In this document: one piece after another, positions 44,645-53,540 of the stretch
How positions within the stretch are numbered: the first letter of the stretch is position 1
Layout of the letters: every line of letters begins with the position of its first letter
From: Candidatus Zixiibacteriota bacterium
Lineage (GTDB): Bacteria > Zixibacteria > MSB-5A5 > GN15 > FEB-12
DNA: 64,000 nucleotides
Assembly (NCBI GenBank): GCA_040753875.1
Contig: JBFMDV010000022.1
Coordinates: forward strand, 1-64,000
Reading direction: 5' to 3'
Position numbers and translations under genes: made by a program
The notes under the pieces: model-generated
Told to the model about the DNA's origin: nothing
The model's input: only the letters and a program-made list of their open reading frames with translations
The model's database searches: none

Positions 44645-45418
44645 GCGCTCGGCAAATTCGCAGTTGGGGACGACGCCGGTATTGTGGAAATCATGCAGTT
44701 CCCTTCTGGCGGGCCGATCGACTGCTGCACCAAAATGGCACACCACGGTTTTGCCGGGATTCGGAAGAACAACTATTCCGGCGCAGACCTCGTTGGTGTA
44801 AAGGCGAACTTTACAACGAAATATGGGGCATTTCTCTGCGGAACTCCAAGCGACACCATATACACGTTCAGCCTTGTTTGGCTTGAGGTTGGTTATGACA
44901 CCACGCTTGGTGTCAATGGCTATGTCTGGGCACAGGCAGGATTCGGCAAACACCGAATTGCAGGATTGAACACTGTCTGGCAAGCACGGTTTCACGAAGT
45001 CCACAGAGGAGTTGCTGGGGATTTGGTCGACCGAATGATTGACATCAACAATTCTGGCATTCCTCCAGACGGAGAAATCCATGAGTTTAAGGAGGAATTC
45101 GACCTGTCAAGCCAACGTTGGATAGTATACTATGATGGCTCAGCCTACGATACCGCCGTAGCAATCCCGTTCTGGCAATCAGTAAGAGGTTCATATAGTC
45201 GCTACGGCGGTGAGGTCCGGCACCTAGAAGACGACATGGCCGGGACTGCTTCTTCGCCGTGTCGCATATTTGATTGCACCACCAAATCTGTTGGTGGCAT
45301 ATACAACACAGTGACTTTCCGTTTGAGCAGCTCCTTCCAGTGGGAGAATCGGAGCCAATGGATGGCGGATACCGCTGATGCAAACACTGTGTTAATCTGG
45401 GACGTCCATCCGCGATGA
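44636..45418 (+). pseudogene. Truncated gene at IS border (unknown protein, 5' end lost)
   Basis: The frame opens within the IS inverted repeat (ATGAAATGGGCGCTC) and has no ribosome site or signal peptide, although the neighbours are secreted. The 260 residues include LNTVWQARFHEVHRGVAGDL, QRWIVYYDGSAYDTAVAIPF and SQWMADTADANTVLIWDVHP, and match no family I recognise. The simplest reading is that the IS removed the start of an older gene. It may still be expressed from the IS end. Confidence 0.55.
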
Positions 45419-45458
45419 ATCAGATTCTGAGAATTTCCTCGAAATGGAGGTTTGAACA

Positions 45459-46235
45459 ATGATAGCTATTATTCGGCAAATCTGTTTCCTGTTGCTTGTT
45501 GTATCGGCGACAGTCCAAGTGGCGGCCGACACTCTCGAGGATACCGCCCATAGCACGCCCTCGGTGCTCCGACTGAAGACTCCACAGGAGGCACACGAAT
45601 TGGCTGTGCGATATACGGGGTTCACTTCACGCCTGGTCGATTCGCTCGACAACAGCGGGAGACAACAAGCCGTCGCACGGCTTGAACTCATGCCCGACGA
45701 CAATACCCCATTCCTGAGCCAGCAGGTCATTGGTCGTGAAATTTGGAAAGTCACCTTCGACAGCGTAGTCCTCGACCTCCCCTCCTGGAACAAGGATTGG
45801 GTACGTGCGTGCAGTCCCAAGAGATTTCATGTCTTGCTCGATCCAAAAACAGGTCAGTTGATCAGAGTCTACACTACCTATGAGGGTCACGATCTTGTCT
45901 TGTCTCCCGAGCCTCAGGCTGATGTCGCCACTGAGACACTGAGACAAACTGGGGAGGTGTTCCTTGAGTTTGCCTCCGAACCTCCACCTATCCCCTTTCT
46001 CAAGGCTCTCGATATGGCTATCGGCTCAAGCCCCCTCAAAGCAAAGGAGATAATTGGCCTGTGCATCTTCGAGAGGCGACACGGTAAGGATTCTCGGCTG
46101 GTTTGGTCAATTATCGGTCGCGGTATTCCGCCTCTGAGTTTTCACGAGGTCGATTCTGAAGATCGACTCAGCCGTGAAAGAACCGTAGTTGATGCGACTA
46201 CTGGCCAGCCCCTGTTCATAACAAACAGACCATGA
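45459..46235 (+). CDS. Secreted PepSY-like protein, tandem copy 1
   Basis: GGAGG stands eight bases before the ATG. Signal peptide (IAIIRQICFLLLVVSATVQV ending AA-D), then 235 residues. Two spans, IWKVTFDSVVLDLP ... FHVLLDPKTGQLIRVYTTY and LVWSIIGRGIPPL ... RTVVDATTGQPLF, look like PepSY units (strand, DxxTGQ turn), so it may be an inhibitor or regulator of an exported protein; this is a resemblance only. A second copy follows seven bases after the stop. The core is identical in sequence to copy 2 (45624-46036), while the ends differ. Confidence 0.75.
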   Translation: MIAIIRQICFLLLVVSATVQVAADTLEDTAHSTPSVLRLKTPQEAHELAVRYTGFTSRLVDSLDNSGRQQAVARLELMPDDNTPFLSQQVIGREIWKVTFDSVVLDLPSWNKDWVRACSPKRFHVLLDPKTGQLIRVYTTYEGHDLVLSPEPQADVATETLRQTGEVFLEFASEPPPIPFLKALDMAIGSSPLKAKEIIGLCIFERRHGKDSRLVWSIIGRGIPPLSFHEVDSEDRLSRERTVVDATTGQPLFITNRP

Positions 46236-46242
46236 GTTCATA

Positions 46243-47019
46243 ATGAAAGCTCTACCGCATCAATTCTGTTTCCTGTTGCTTGCCGTATTGGCGACAGTCC
46301 AAGTGGCGGCCGACACTCTCGAGGATACCGCCCATAGCACCCCCTCGGTGCTTCGCCTTAAAACCCCTCAAGAGGCACACGAATTGGCTGTGCGATATAC
46401 GGGGTTTACTTCACGCCTGGTCGATTCGCTCGACAACAGCGGGAGACAACAAGCCGTCGCACGGCTTGAACTCATGCCCGACGACAATACCCCATTCCTG
46501 AGCCAGCAGGTCATTGGTCGTGAAATTTGGAAAGTCACCTTCGACAGCGTAGTCCTCGACCTCCCCTCCTGGAACAAGGATTGGGTACGTGCGTGCAGTC
46601 CCAAGAGATTTCATGTCTTGCTCGATCCAAAAACAGGTCAGTTGATCAGAGTCTACACTACCTATGAGGGTCACGATCTTGTCTTGTCTCCCGAGCCTCA
46701 GGCTGATGTCGCCACTGAGACACTGAGACAAACTGGGGAGGTGTTCCTTGAGTTTGCCTCCGAACCTCCACCTATCCCCTTTCTCAAGGCTCTCGATATG
46801 GCTATCGGCTCAAGCCCCCTTAAGGCAAAAGAGATAATTGGTGTATGTGTTCGCGAGCGCGGCCATGGTCTGAATCCCAAGCTGGTTTGGTCAATTACCG
46901 GCCGCGGGATTCCTCCTTTGAACATACACGAAATTGCTTCAGAAGATCAACTAAGCCGTGAAAGGACTGTGGTTGACGCGACCACTGGTCAGCCCCTTTT
47001 CATAACGAACGAACCATGA
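46243..47019 (+). CDS. Secreted PepSY-like protein, tandem copy 2
   Basis: Second copy of the same gene, 258 codons, starting seven bases after copy 1, without its own strong ribosome site, so translation is probably coupled. Signal peptide KALPHQFCFLLLAVLATVQV. Its residues 55-193 are identical to copy 1, encoded by 413 identical bases; the last 60 residues differ (e.g. GVCVRERGHGLNPKLVWSIT against GLCIFERRHGKDSRLVWSII). A truncated third copy follows at 47027. Confidence 0.75.
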   Translation: MKALPHQFCFLLLAVLATVQVAADTLEDTAHSTPSVLRLKTPQEAHELAVRYTGFTSRLVDSLDNSGRQQAVARLELMPDDNTPFLSQQVIGREIWKVTFDSVVLDLPSWNKDWVRACSPKRFHVLLDPKTGQLIRVYTTYEGHDLVLSPEPQADVATETLRQTGEVFLEFASEPPPIPFLKALDMAIGSSPLKAKEIIGVCVRERGHGLNPKLVWSITGRGIPPLNIHEIASEDQLSRERTVVDATTGQPLFITNEP

Positions 47020-47026
47020 GTTCATA

Positions 47027-47206
47027 ATGAAAGCTCTACCGCATCAATTCTGTTTCCTGTTGCTTGCCGTATTGGCGACAGTCCAGGTGGCGGCCGACAA
47101 CCTCGAGGATACAGTCCGTAGCACTCCCTCGGTGCTCCGACTGAAGACTCCACAGGAGGCACACGAACCAGTAACACACCAATTCTGGTGTGAGATTTCA
47201 CCTTAA
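47027..47206 (+). pseudogene. Truncated third tandem copy of the secreted protein gene
   Basis: Starts with MKALPHQFCFLLLAVLATVQ and follows copy 2 to TPQEAHE (about 47 residues), then diverges into PVTHQFWCEISP and a stop. It encodes a signal peptide with a short tail. The truncation coincides with entry into repeat-bearing DNA at 47207. Confidence 0.75.
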
Positions 47207-47360
47207 CACCCCGAATACCGAATCCCATAAACCGTTTGTCCGAGCACTCATTCCCGCTGTCCGCCAAATTCCCTGCCGAGCCTCTACTATTCGCTTATCT
47301 GCACCACTTACCGACATCGAGCCGACACAAAATCTCCCTCGGAGAAGAACAAAAAGACAC

Positions 47361-47382
47361 AAAATGACAAAACGAACCCAAT
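47361..47382 (+). repeat. 22-bp dispersed repeat (D, copy 1)
   Basis: The 22 bases, containing GACAAAACGAACCCAAT, are identical to the complement of 60825-60846, 13 kb away. Confidence 0.7.
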
Positions 47383-47462
47383 CGGTCATTGCGGCACAAG
47401 CGATTAGCGATCCAAGCGGTCAAAAACGAACCCATTTGGCAATGCGCGACCCAAATGAAGAA

Positions 47463-47484
47463 CGGCAGACCGGGAGGTCTGCCG
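47463..47484 (-). terminator. Stem-loop beyond the kbl stop
   Basis: CGGCAGACC-GGGA-GGTCTGCCG, a perfect nine-pair stem, 48 bases past the stop of the minus-strand gene at 47533. No U-run follows. Confidence 0.45.
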
Positions 47485-47532
47485 ATCACAGTTGTCGCGT
47501 GGTTCGACTACGCTCACCACGACGATTTGCTC

Positions 47533-48780
47533 TTACGCCCCGTACATCTCCGTAATCTCAGCCTTGGACTTGCCCAGCATGTTGTACTTCTTCCCCACCT
47601 TGACAAACGCTTCCAGCGCCTTGTCCAGATGGTGCTTTTCGTGGCCGGCCGATATCTGCGTTCGTATCCGCGCCGCCCCCTGCGGCACCACCGGGAAGAA
47701 GAACCCGATCGCGTAGATTCCCTCGGCGAACAGATCGCGCGAGACATCCTGCGACAGCTTGGCGTTGAACAGCATCACCGGCACAATCGGCGTGTCCCCT
47801 TCCTTGAGGACAAACCCGGCCTCGGTCAGTCCTTTGCGCCAGTAGGCGGTGCTGGCTTCGAGCTTGTCGCGCCGCTCGGTGCTGGCCGATAGAATATCGA
47901 GCACGCGCAACACGCCGGACACAACAACAGGAGCGATGGTATTCGAGAACAGATATGGTCTCGCCCGCTGACGGCACATTTCGACAAGCTCGCGTCTCCC
48001 GCTCACGCATCCGCCCGATGCTCCGCCGAGCGCCTTGCCGAACGTGGTGGTGATGATGTCGATCTTGCCCAGCACGCCGTATTTCTCGTGCGTGCCACGT
48101 CCGGTTTTGCCGATGAACCCGCTGGCGTGCGAGTCATCGATCAAAAGCATGGCGTCGTATTTCTCACACAGTTCGACCATCGTGTCGAGCGGCGCGGTGT
48201 CACCGTCCATCGAGAAAACGCCGTCAGTAATCACCATCTTCAGCCGCTTGTCGGCATGAAGTTGCAGCTTTTCTTCCAGATGCTCCATGTTGACATGCTT
48301 GTAGGTATCCTGCATGGCGCTGCAAAGACGGATACCGTCGATAAGCGAGGCATGCACCAGCCGATCCGAGATCATCACGTCCTCTTTGGTCAGCACCGCC
48401 TCGAACACGCCGGCATTGGCATCCATGCACGAAGGGAACAAAATGGTGTCCTCGGTGCCAAGGAACTCCGTGATCTTCGCCTCGAGCTGCTTGTGGATAT
48501 CTTGCGTGCCGCAGATAAATCGCACTGACGACATGCCGTAGCCACGACTCTCCAGCCCTTCGTGCGCCGCCTTGATCACTTCCGGGTGACTCGAAAGCCC
48601 CAGATAATTGTTGGCGCACATGTTGATGACCTTCTTGGGAGAAGAACCGGTCGGAAATTCCACCTCGATATCCGGCGCCTGCACCGAATGAATGAACCGC
48701 TCCTGCTTGAACAGGCCGGCTTCCTGAATCGATTTAAGCTGGCCCTGATAAATTACCCGGACCGCGTTGGAAAAAGCCAT
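47533..48780 (-). CDS. kbl: Glycine C-acetyltransferase (2-amino-3-ketobutyrate CoA ligase)
   Basis: PLP enzyme of 415 residues, very close to E. coli Kbl: VINMCANNYLGLSSHP, YGMSSVRFICGTQDIHKQLE, MLLIDDSHASGFIGKTGRG and TTTFGKALGGASGGC with the Schiff-base Lys, then PYLFSNTIAPVVV. It converts 2-amino-3-oxobutyrate and CoA to glycine and acetyl-CoA, the step after threonine dehydrogenase encoded by the first gene of the same operon. The C-terminus carries about 20 extra residues (KKYNMLGKSKAEITEMYGA). It starts three bases after an acyl carrier protein gene, which is unusual and leaves open an acyl-ACP-using oxoamine synthase. Confidence 0.92.
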   Translation of the reverse strand: MAFSNAVRVIYQGQLKSIQEAGLFKQERFIHSVQAPDIEVEFPTGSSPKKVINMCANNYLGLSSHPEVIKAAHEGLESRGYGMSSVRFICGTQDIHKQLEAKITEFLGTEDTILFPSCMDANAGVFEAVLTKEDVMISDRLVHASLIDGIRLCSAMQDTYKHVNMEHLEEKLQLHADKRLKMVITDGVFSMDGDTAPLDTMVELCEKYDAMLLIDDSHASGFIGKTGRGTHEKYGVLGKIDIITTTFGKALGGASGGCVSGRRELVEMCRQRARPYLFSNTIAPVVVSGVLRVLDILSASTERRDKLEASTAYWRKGLTEAGFVLKEGDTPIVPVMLFNAKLSQDVSRDLFAEGIYAIGFFFPVVPQGAARIRTQISAGHEKHHLDKALEAFVKVGKKYNMLGKSKAEITEMYGA

Positions 48781-48783
48781 GGC

Positions 48784-49041
48784 TCACTCCTTCACGAACT
48801 GCTTGACCAGGAGGACAATCTTGTTGACCGAATCGAATGCCTCCGGTGTCGCTTTGTCGTCCGGGATCGAAATCTTGTACTTGTTCTCCAGAAACCGCTT
48901 GAGCGATACCATCGAAAACGAATCGACAATCCCGCCCGATATAAGCGGCGTGTCGAACGTGACCTCCGTATCGTCTTCGACATATTCGTTAATGACGTAT
49001 TTCCGGACAACTTCTTTCATATCTTCCATCGAAAACTCCAA
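48784..49041 (-). CDS. Acyl carrier protein
   Basis: 85 residues with the four-helix ACP pattern. The phosphopantetheine site is the Ser of GGIVDSFSMVSLKRFLENKY (D-S-F in place of the usual D-S-L). Acidic throughout, as ACPs are. It lies between an acyl-adenylating ligase and kbl, with three-base spacing to kbl, so it probably receives an acyl group from that ligase. It is not the housekeeping fatty-acid ACP, whose motif is D-S-L. Confidence 0.88.
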   Translation of the reverse strand: MEFSMEDMKEVVRKYVINEYVEDDTEVTFDTPLISGGIVDSFSMVSLKRFLENKYKISIPDDKATPEAFDSVNKIVLLVKQFVKE

Positions 49042-49059
49042 TCTATGTCAGGTTACAGC

Positions 49060-50763
49060 TCAATCATCTTCAAGGGTGGAGGTGTCGCCGACTTGCTGGC
49101 CCCACTCTTGTGCCCTCAGCATACGGCGCATAATCTTGCCGCTGCGAGTCTTGGGAAGCCGCTCGACATATTCTATCTCCTGCGGCATGGCCAGCGGCGA
49201 GAGTTTCTTGCGGATGAAATTCATGATCTCAAGTTCCAAATCCGGACTGGCGATGAAGTTGGGCTTGAGCATCACGAACGCTTTCACCACTTCCATGTTA
49301 ACCTCGTCAGGCTTCGCTACCACGGCCGATTCGGCGACCGCCTGGTGCTCCAGAAGCGCCGATTCCACCTCGAACGGACTGACCAGATGCCCGGCGGTGT
49401 TGATTATGTCATCGTCGCGCCCGGTGAACCAAAAGTACCCATCGCGGTCGATACTCGACCTGTCTCCCGGCAGGTACCAGCCATTCTTGAACTTCCCCTG
49501 ATAGGTTGTTTCGTTATTCCAGTATGCGCGCATCATAGAGGGCCAGCCGGGTCGGAAGGCGATCAGACCGACTTTGCCCGGCTCCGTGATCGGCTCGTAC
49601 GTTTTGGGATCGACCACAACCGCCGTAATTCCCGGAAACGGACGCCCCATCGAGCCCGGCTTGATCTTCATGCCGGGGAAATTGGTGAGCATAATGGAGC
49701 CGGTTTCGGTCTGCCAATAGGTATCGAGGAACGGCAGGCCGTACACGCGCTCGGACCAGATAACCGCCTCAGCGTTGAGCGGTTCGCCGACCGAGGCCAG
49801 ATGGCGAAGCGAGGAAAGATTGAATCTTCTCACTACCTCTTCCCCCGCTTTCATGAGCGAGCGGATGGCGGTTGGCGCGGAATACCAGACCGTAATCTTG
49901 TTTTTCTCGATGAAACGGTACCAGTTTTCGGCCGCGAACCCTACATCCAGTACGCATTGGGTGACGCCAAGCGCAAACGGCGCGATGATTCCGTAAGAAG
50001 TACCGGTCACCCAGCCCGGATCGGCGGTGCACCAGTAGATGTCGTCATCGCGGAGGTCCAGCACCCACTTGGCGGTAAGATACTGGGCGATCAATGCATA
50101 GTGCACATGCTTCACGCCTTTGGGTTGGCCAGTGGTGCCGGATGTATAATGAAGCACCGAGGGGGATTCAGCTTTTGTCGGATGAATCTCCAGTTGCTCG
50201 ATTTTGGGAGCGTCGTCAAGCGAGAACGGGATCTCCCGTTCCCCGAGCGCTTTCTTGCCATCGTGATCCACAATGATCAGATGTTTGAGATTGGGCAAAC
50301 GGTCCAAAATCTTGCGGACTTTGGGGGCATGTTTCTTCTGCGTGATTATGGCACTGGTCTGGGCATCGTTCAGGCGGATGAACAACGATTCATCGCCGAA
50401 CGCCGAAAACAACGGCTGTGCGATGGCGCCGATCTTGAGGACGCCCAAAAATCCCAGATACAGTTCCGGAATCTTATCCATGAACAGACAAACGCGCTCT
50501 TCCGGCTTGATGCCAAGTTCGCGGAGGAAATGACCGATTGTGTTACTGGCCAACCGAATATCGTTGAAGGTATACTTGCGGTCCGGAGCGCCGGTTCCTT
50601 CCCACAACAGCGCGAGCTTGTTCGCTTTTCCCATCCGGCAGATGCGGTCGGAGCAGTACCAGCCGATGTTGAGCACATCGCCTGGCCTGTATTCCAGTTC
50701 CTTTTCTGCGATGGACCAGTCGAAATTCCTGAGGCGGTCCTCGTAGGAGCCAATATTGGACAT
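49060..50763 (-). CDS. Acetyl-CoA synthetase-like acyl-adenylating ligase
   Basis: AMP-forming ligase with YTSGTTGQPKGV (P-loop), DTYWQTETGS, LPGDRSSIDRDGYFWFTGRD and the acyl-transfer Lys in TRSGKIMRR. Length about 567 residues from ATG 50763 (AAGGG nine bases upstream), as in AcsA-type acetate or medium-chain ligases; the frame is open to 50823. It activates a carboxylate as acyl-AMP and passes it to CoA or to the adjacent ACP. Position directly before the ACP gene suggests acyl-ACP synthetase activity. Acyl chain length cannot be read from the sequence. Confidence 0.88.
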   Translation of the reverse strand: MSNIGSYEDRLRNFDWSIAEKELEYRPGDVLNIGWYCSDRICRMGKANKLALLWEGTGAPDRKYTFNDIRLASNTIGHFLRELGIKPEERVCLFMDKIPELYLGFLGVLKIGAIAQPLFSAFGDESLFIRLNDAQTSAIITQKKHAPKVRKILDRLPNLKHLIIVDHDGKKALGEREIPFSLDDAPKIEQLEIHPTKAESPSVLHYTSGTTGQPKGVKHVHYALIAQYLTAKWVLDLRDDDIYWCTADPGWVTGTSYGIIAPFALGVTQCVLDVGFAAENWYRFIEKNKITVWYSAPTAIRSLMKAGEEVVRRFNLSSLRHLASVGEPLNAEAVIWSERVYGLPFLDTYWQTETGSIMLTNFPGMKIKPGSMGRPFPGITAVVVDPKTYEPITEPGKVGLIAFRPGWPSMMRAYWNNETTYQGKFKNGWYLPGDRSSIDRDGYFWFTGRDDDIINTAGHLVSPFEVESALLEHQAVAESAVVAKPDEVNMEVVKAFVMLKPNFIASPDLELEIMNFIRKKLSPLAMPQEIEYVERLPKTRSGKIMRRMLRAQEWGQQVGDTSTLEDD

Positions 50764-50836
50764 CGAAATGTTCCCTTGTGTATCTGTGACGGTCATGTGG
50801 TGACCTGTTGATTGCCCGGTCATGGTGAAACTGAGG

Positions 50837-51817
50837 TTAGCGGGCAGCGGGCTGGCCGGCTTTGTCCCCCAGTAGGCGCTTGCGCAGGACGCGCAGCATA
50901 TCGTCGGTCATGGCAGGTAATTCGTATTCATGTTTCCAGCCCCATTCGTTGCGGGCACAGGAATCATCGATGGAGTTCGGCCAGGAATCGGCGATCGCTT
51001 GTCGTACCTGGTCGATCTCGTATTCGATAGTGAACTCTGGAATATGTCTGCGTATCTCTGCGGCGATCTGTGAAGGCGTGAAATGCATGGCGGTCACGTT
51101 GAAGGCATTGCGGTGGATCAGGCGTGAGCTATCGGCCTCCATCAGTTCGATCATGGCGCGGAGCGCATCCGGCATGTACATCATGTCGAGCGACGTGTCC
51201 GCTCGAAGGTTGCACGTGAACCGCTTGTGAAGGATGGCTTCGTAGTAGATAGCGACGGCGTAGTCGGTGGTGCCACCCCCAGGTTCCGTCACATACGAGA
51301 TCAACCCGGGAAATCGAAGACCACGTGTGTCAAGGCCGAACCGCTTGAAGTAGTAGTCACAGAGCAGTTCGCCTGCCACCTTGGTGACACCATACATAGT
51401 ATCCGGTCGCTGAAGTGTATCCTGCGGGGTGCCGTCAGGCGGAGTTGACTTGCCGAATGCGGCGATGGAGCTGGGCGTGAACAGTGCACAGCCATATTCG
51501 CGGGCGACTTCGAGGACGTTGTACAGTCCATGAATGTTGACATCCCATGCCAAATGCGGTTTCGACTCTCCGTTGGCCGACAGTATGGCCGCCAGATGGT
51601 AGATAGTCCCGATATGGTACTGCTTGACCACCCGCCCGATATGCTGCGGTACCACGACATCGACAAATTCAAAAGGGCCATCGCCGAGAAGACCCGGCTC
51701 GGTGGGCAGACGGATATCCGAAGCGATCACGTTATCGTGACCGTATCGGCGCCGGAGTTCAAGGATCAGTTCCGAGCCAATTTGCCCGATTGCGCCAGTG
51801 ACCAGAATCTTCTTCAT
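50837..51817 (-). CDS. tdh: L-threonine 3-dehydrogenase, SDR (epimerase-like) type
   Basis: Extended short-chain dehydrogenase: ILVTGAIGQIGSELILELRR (NAD-binding GxxGxxG), YHLAAILSANGE, the YGVTKVAGELL catalytic Tyr-Lys and a FTPSSIAAFG strand. ATG 51817 (AAGG eight bases upstream) gives MKKILVTG, the usual start. This family oxidises threonine to 2-amino-3-oxobutyrate, the substrate of the kbl product in the same operon. As an alternative, the same SDR type includes ceramide reductase of sphingolipid loci. First gene of the operon; no clear promoter is visible in the 270 bases upstream. Confidence 0.85.
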   Translation of the reverse strand: MKKILVTGAIGQIGSELILELRRRYGHDNVIASDIRLPTEPGLLGDGPFEFVDVVVPQHIGRVVKQYHIGTIYHLAAILSANGESKPHLAWDVNIHGLYNVLEVAREYGCALFTPSSIAAFGKSTPPDGTPQDTLQRPDTMYGVTKVAGELLCDYYFKRFGLDTRGLRFPGLISYVTEPGGGTTDYAVAIYYEAILHKRFTCNLRADTSLDMMYMPDALRAMIELMEADSSRLIHRNAFNVTAMHFTPSQIAAEIRRHIPEFTIEYEIDQVRQAIADSWPNSIDDSCARNEWGWKHEYELPAMTDDMLRVLRKRLLGDKAGQPAAR

Positions 51818-52090
51818 AGCGGAAACCTTCGGTAAGCAGCCATCACCAGTTGTCATTGGCGGGGGAGTGCGGGCCGGTCAAGCCAGACCCTACCGCCGCC
51901 CCTTCATTGTGGCGAAACATACGCAACGGCGCGGGAAAATCAACGACAAAAGGGGCAGACGGCACGGTACGTCGTGTCACAGAAGAAGATATTCTCGGGA
52001 ATCAGGACATGAATGGAGATGATTGGTAGCCGTCAACCGCAGGCCGACCAGCGATGTCAGGTGGCGCTTAATTGATTGACATGTGGTAAT

Positions 52091-53254
52091 TCAGCTTTTC
52101 CCATCGCTCCCCTGCGTCCGGTCCACCGGATGAAACGGAAACGTGAACGTGAATGTCGCACCCTGACTGGGCTCGGATGAAACCGTGAATGACGCGTCGT
52201 GGTTCATGATGATCCGCGCACAATTCACCAGCCCATAGCCACGGGCGTTCGGTTTGGTGGTCAGATGGGCGCGGAACAACCGGTCTTTGATATTGGCCGG
52301 GAGCCCCACGCCGTTGTCGGTAACTGTCAGAATGACCCCGGTATCAGTCGCAACTGTTGTTACGGTAACGGTGCCATCTGCCCGACCAGATTCGATTATG
52401 GCATCGGCGCCATTGTCCAACAGACTCAGGAGCAAGAGCGCAATCTGATTGGGATCGAGTGCAAAGGGCGGCAGGTTGTGACAGAGCGCAAGGCGTACCT
52501 CGACACGACCAAATTTCTTCTGGGTACGGGCGAACGCAGCAGTATCTGAGACAACATCGTTGAGATTGAGAAGCGCTTTGCGCGTTTCCATCCGAGTGGA
52601 TTCAGCAAGAGCCGAGGTAAACTGCTCCGCTTTCCCCACGTTCCCTTTGAGTTTTTCCAGCGTGGCAGTCACTTTTTCGAGATTCCCTTTTCCGAGATTG
52701 ATCTGTGCTATCTCCACGCCACCAAGAATCATGCCGAGGAAATTGTTCATGTCGTGGGTGATCCAGGAAAGCAACGAGCCCCGCTCAGCGGCAGTGTGGA
52801 GGTTCGCCTGGCGCTGCAGGTTTGTCAGTTCTTTGGTGACTTCGCGAAGGGAAACCACGCGGTCACCCGATGAGCTCCCGTTGCATCGGCACGAATCAAC
52901 CGTGGCGGCGAAGTGGCGGACAGTATTCGGCGTTTCATATCGAATCAACGTGGAGACGTTTGGCTCGACAGTGGCGGTTACCGATGTCAGAATATTCTGC
53001 CATCCGGGAAAGCACTGCCCGGCAAACAGTTCGCGCCATTTCAAACCGACAGCTCCGTGGGCAGAAGGCAGATTGACGCCTATCGAACGTAGCAGGTTGT
53101 TGGCGGACTGATTGAGATACGATAGCTCCCCTGCACTGTTCACCAGGAATATGGCCTGACCAAGTGATTCGACAATCGGCTGTGCTGTCGTGTTGGTGTG
53201 GTCAGCATTGCTCGATAGGTAAGTTGTTGGCTCATTTGCGACTGGAATATTCAT
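52091..53254 (-). CDS. Soluble PAS-domain sensor histidine kinase
   Basis: An N-terminal PAS-like domain (about 30-130, QAIFLVNSAGELSYLNQSAN) is followed by a dimerisation helix with His167 in SWITHDMNNFLGMI (NtrB-like H-D-x-N-N). The ATPase domain has LLSLLDNGADAI (N box), VTDNGVGLP (G1), RAHLTTKPNARGYGL (F/G2) and SQGATFTFTFP. No membrane segment is seen, so it senses an internal cue. No response regulator is adjacent; the receiver-only protein at 28986 is a possible but unproved partner. It is divergent from the TPR-protein gene. Confidence 0.9.
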   Translation of the reverse strand: MNIPVANEPTTYLSSNADHTNTTAQPIVESLGQAIFLVNSAGELSYLNQSANNLLRSIGVNLPSAHGAVGLKWRELFAGQCFPGWQNILTSVTATVEPNVSTLIRYETPNTVRHFAATVDSCRCNGSSSGDRVVSLREVTKELTNLQRQANLHTAAERGSLLSWITHDMNNFLGMILGGVEIAQINLGKGNLEKVTATLEKLKGNVGKAEQFTSALAESTRMETRKALLNLNDVVSDTAAFARTQKKFGRVEVRLALCHNLPPFALDPNQIALLLLSLLDNGADAIIESGRADGTVTVTTVATDTGVILTVTDNGVGLPANIKDRLFRAHLTTKPNARGYGLVNCARIIMNHDASFTVSSEPSQGATFTFTFPFHPVDRTQGSDGKS

Positions 53255-53540
53255 AGACGCCCAACTGTTCTCCGGTTGTCATTTTATGGGCGGCGCTGCA
53301 GACCGCGCCGGCCCCGGCATTCCTCGTCTCCACCACCCTTTTGGCAGGACCAATCATCCCCTGTATCGGCAGGACCGCTTGGTTACTTCATGAGGTCGCA
53401 GAATTACGTCCCGGGCCGACACGGACCGATCGAGGTTACCTTGACGTCCATCTCAAGACGTAGTAACATTGACTATATTTATCGATGATAGCGTTCTTCT
53501 GCCAATGGATGTCGTCCTCGGAGATCAGGAGAGAAACAGT

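Larger units (their letters stand above)
47207..47532. other. Repeat-bearing intergenic region
   Basis: No gene is seen. It holds a 22-base dispersed repeat (listed), a second diverged copy of the same motif at about 47419 (TCAAAAACGAACCCAT), and a stem-loop at 47463 beyond the kbl stop. Confidence 0.6.

Noticed and set aside
47190-47555. A 121-codon frame containing KRTQ/KRTHL-like peptides
   Set aside because: It is translated from the dispersed 22-base repeat region and runs into the end of kbl; no ribosome site.
47533-48780. Oxoamine synthase considered as serine palmitoyltransferase because of the adjacent ACP
   Set aside because: Residue-level match to Kbl is much closer throughout; the alternative is kept only as a context-based finding.
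48562-50811. A 749-codon open frame on the plus strand
   Set aside because: It is wholly antisense to kbl, the ACP and the acyl ligase, all of which have clear family motifs; GC-rich codons leave the opposite strand open.
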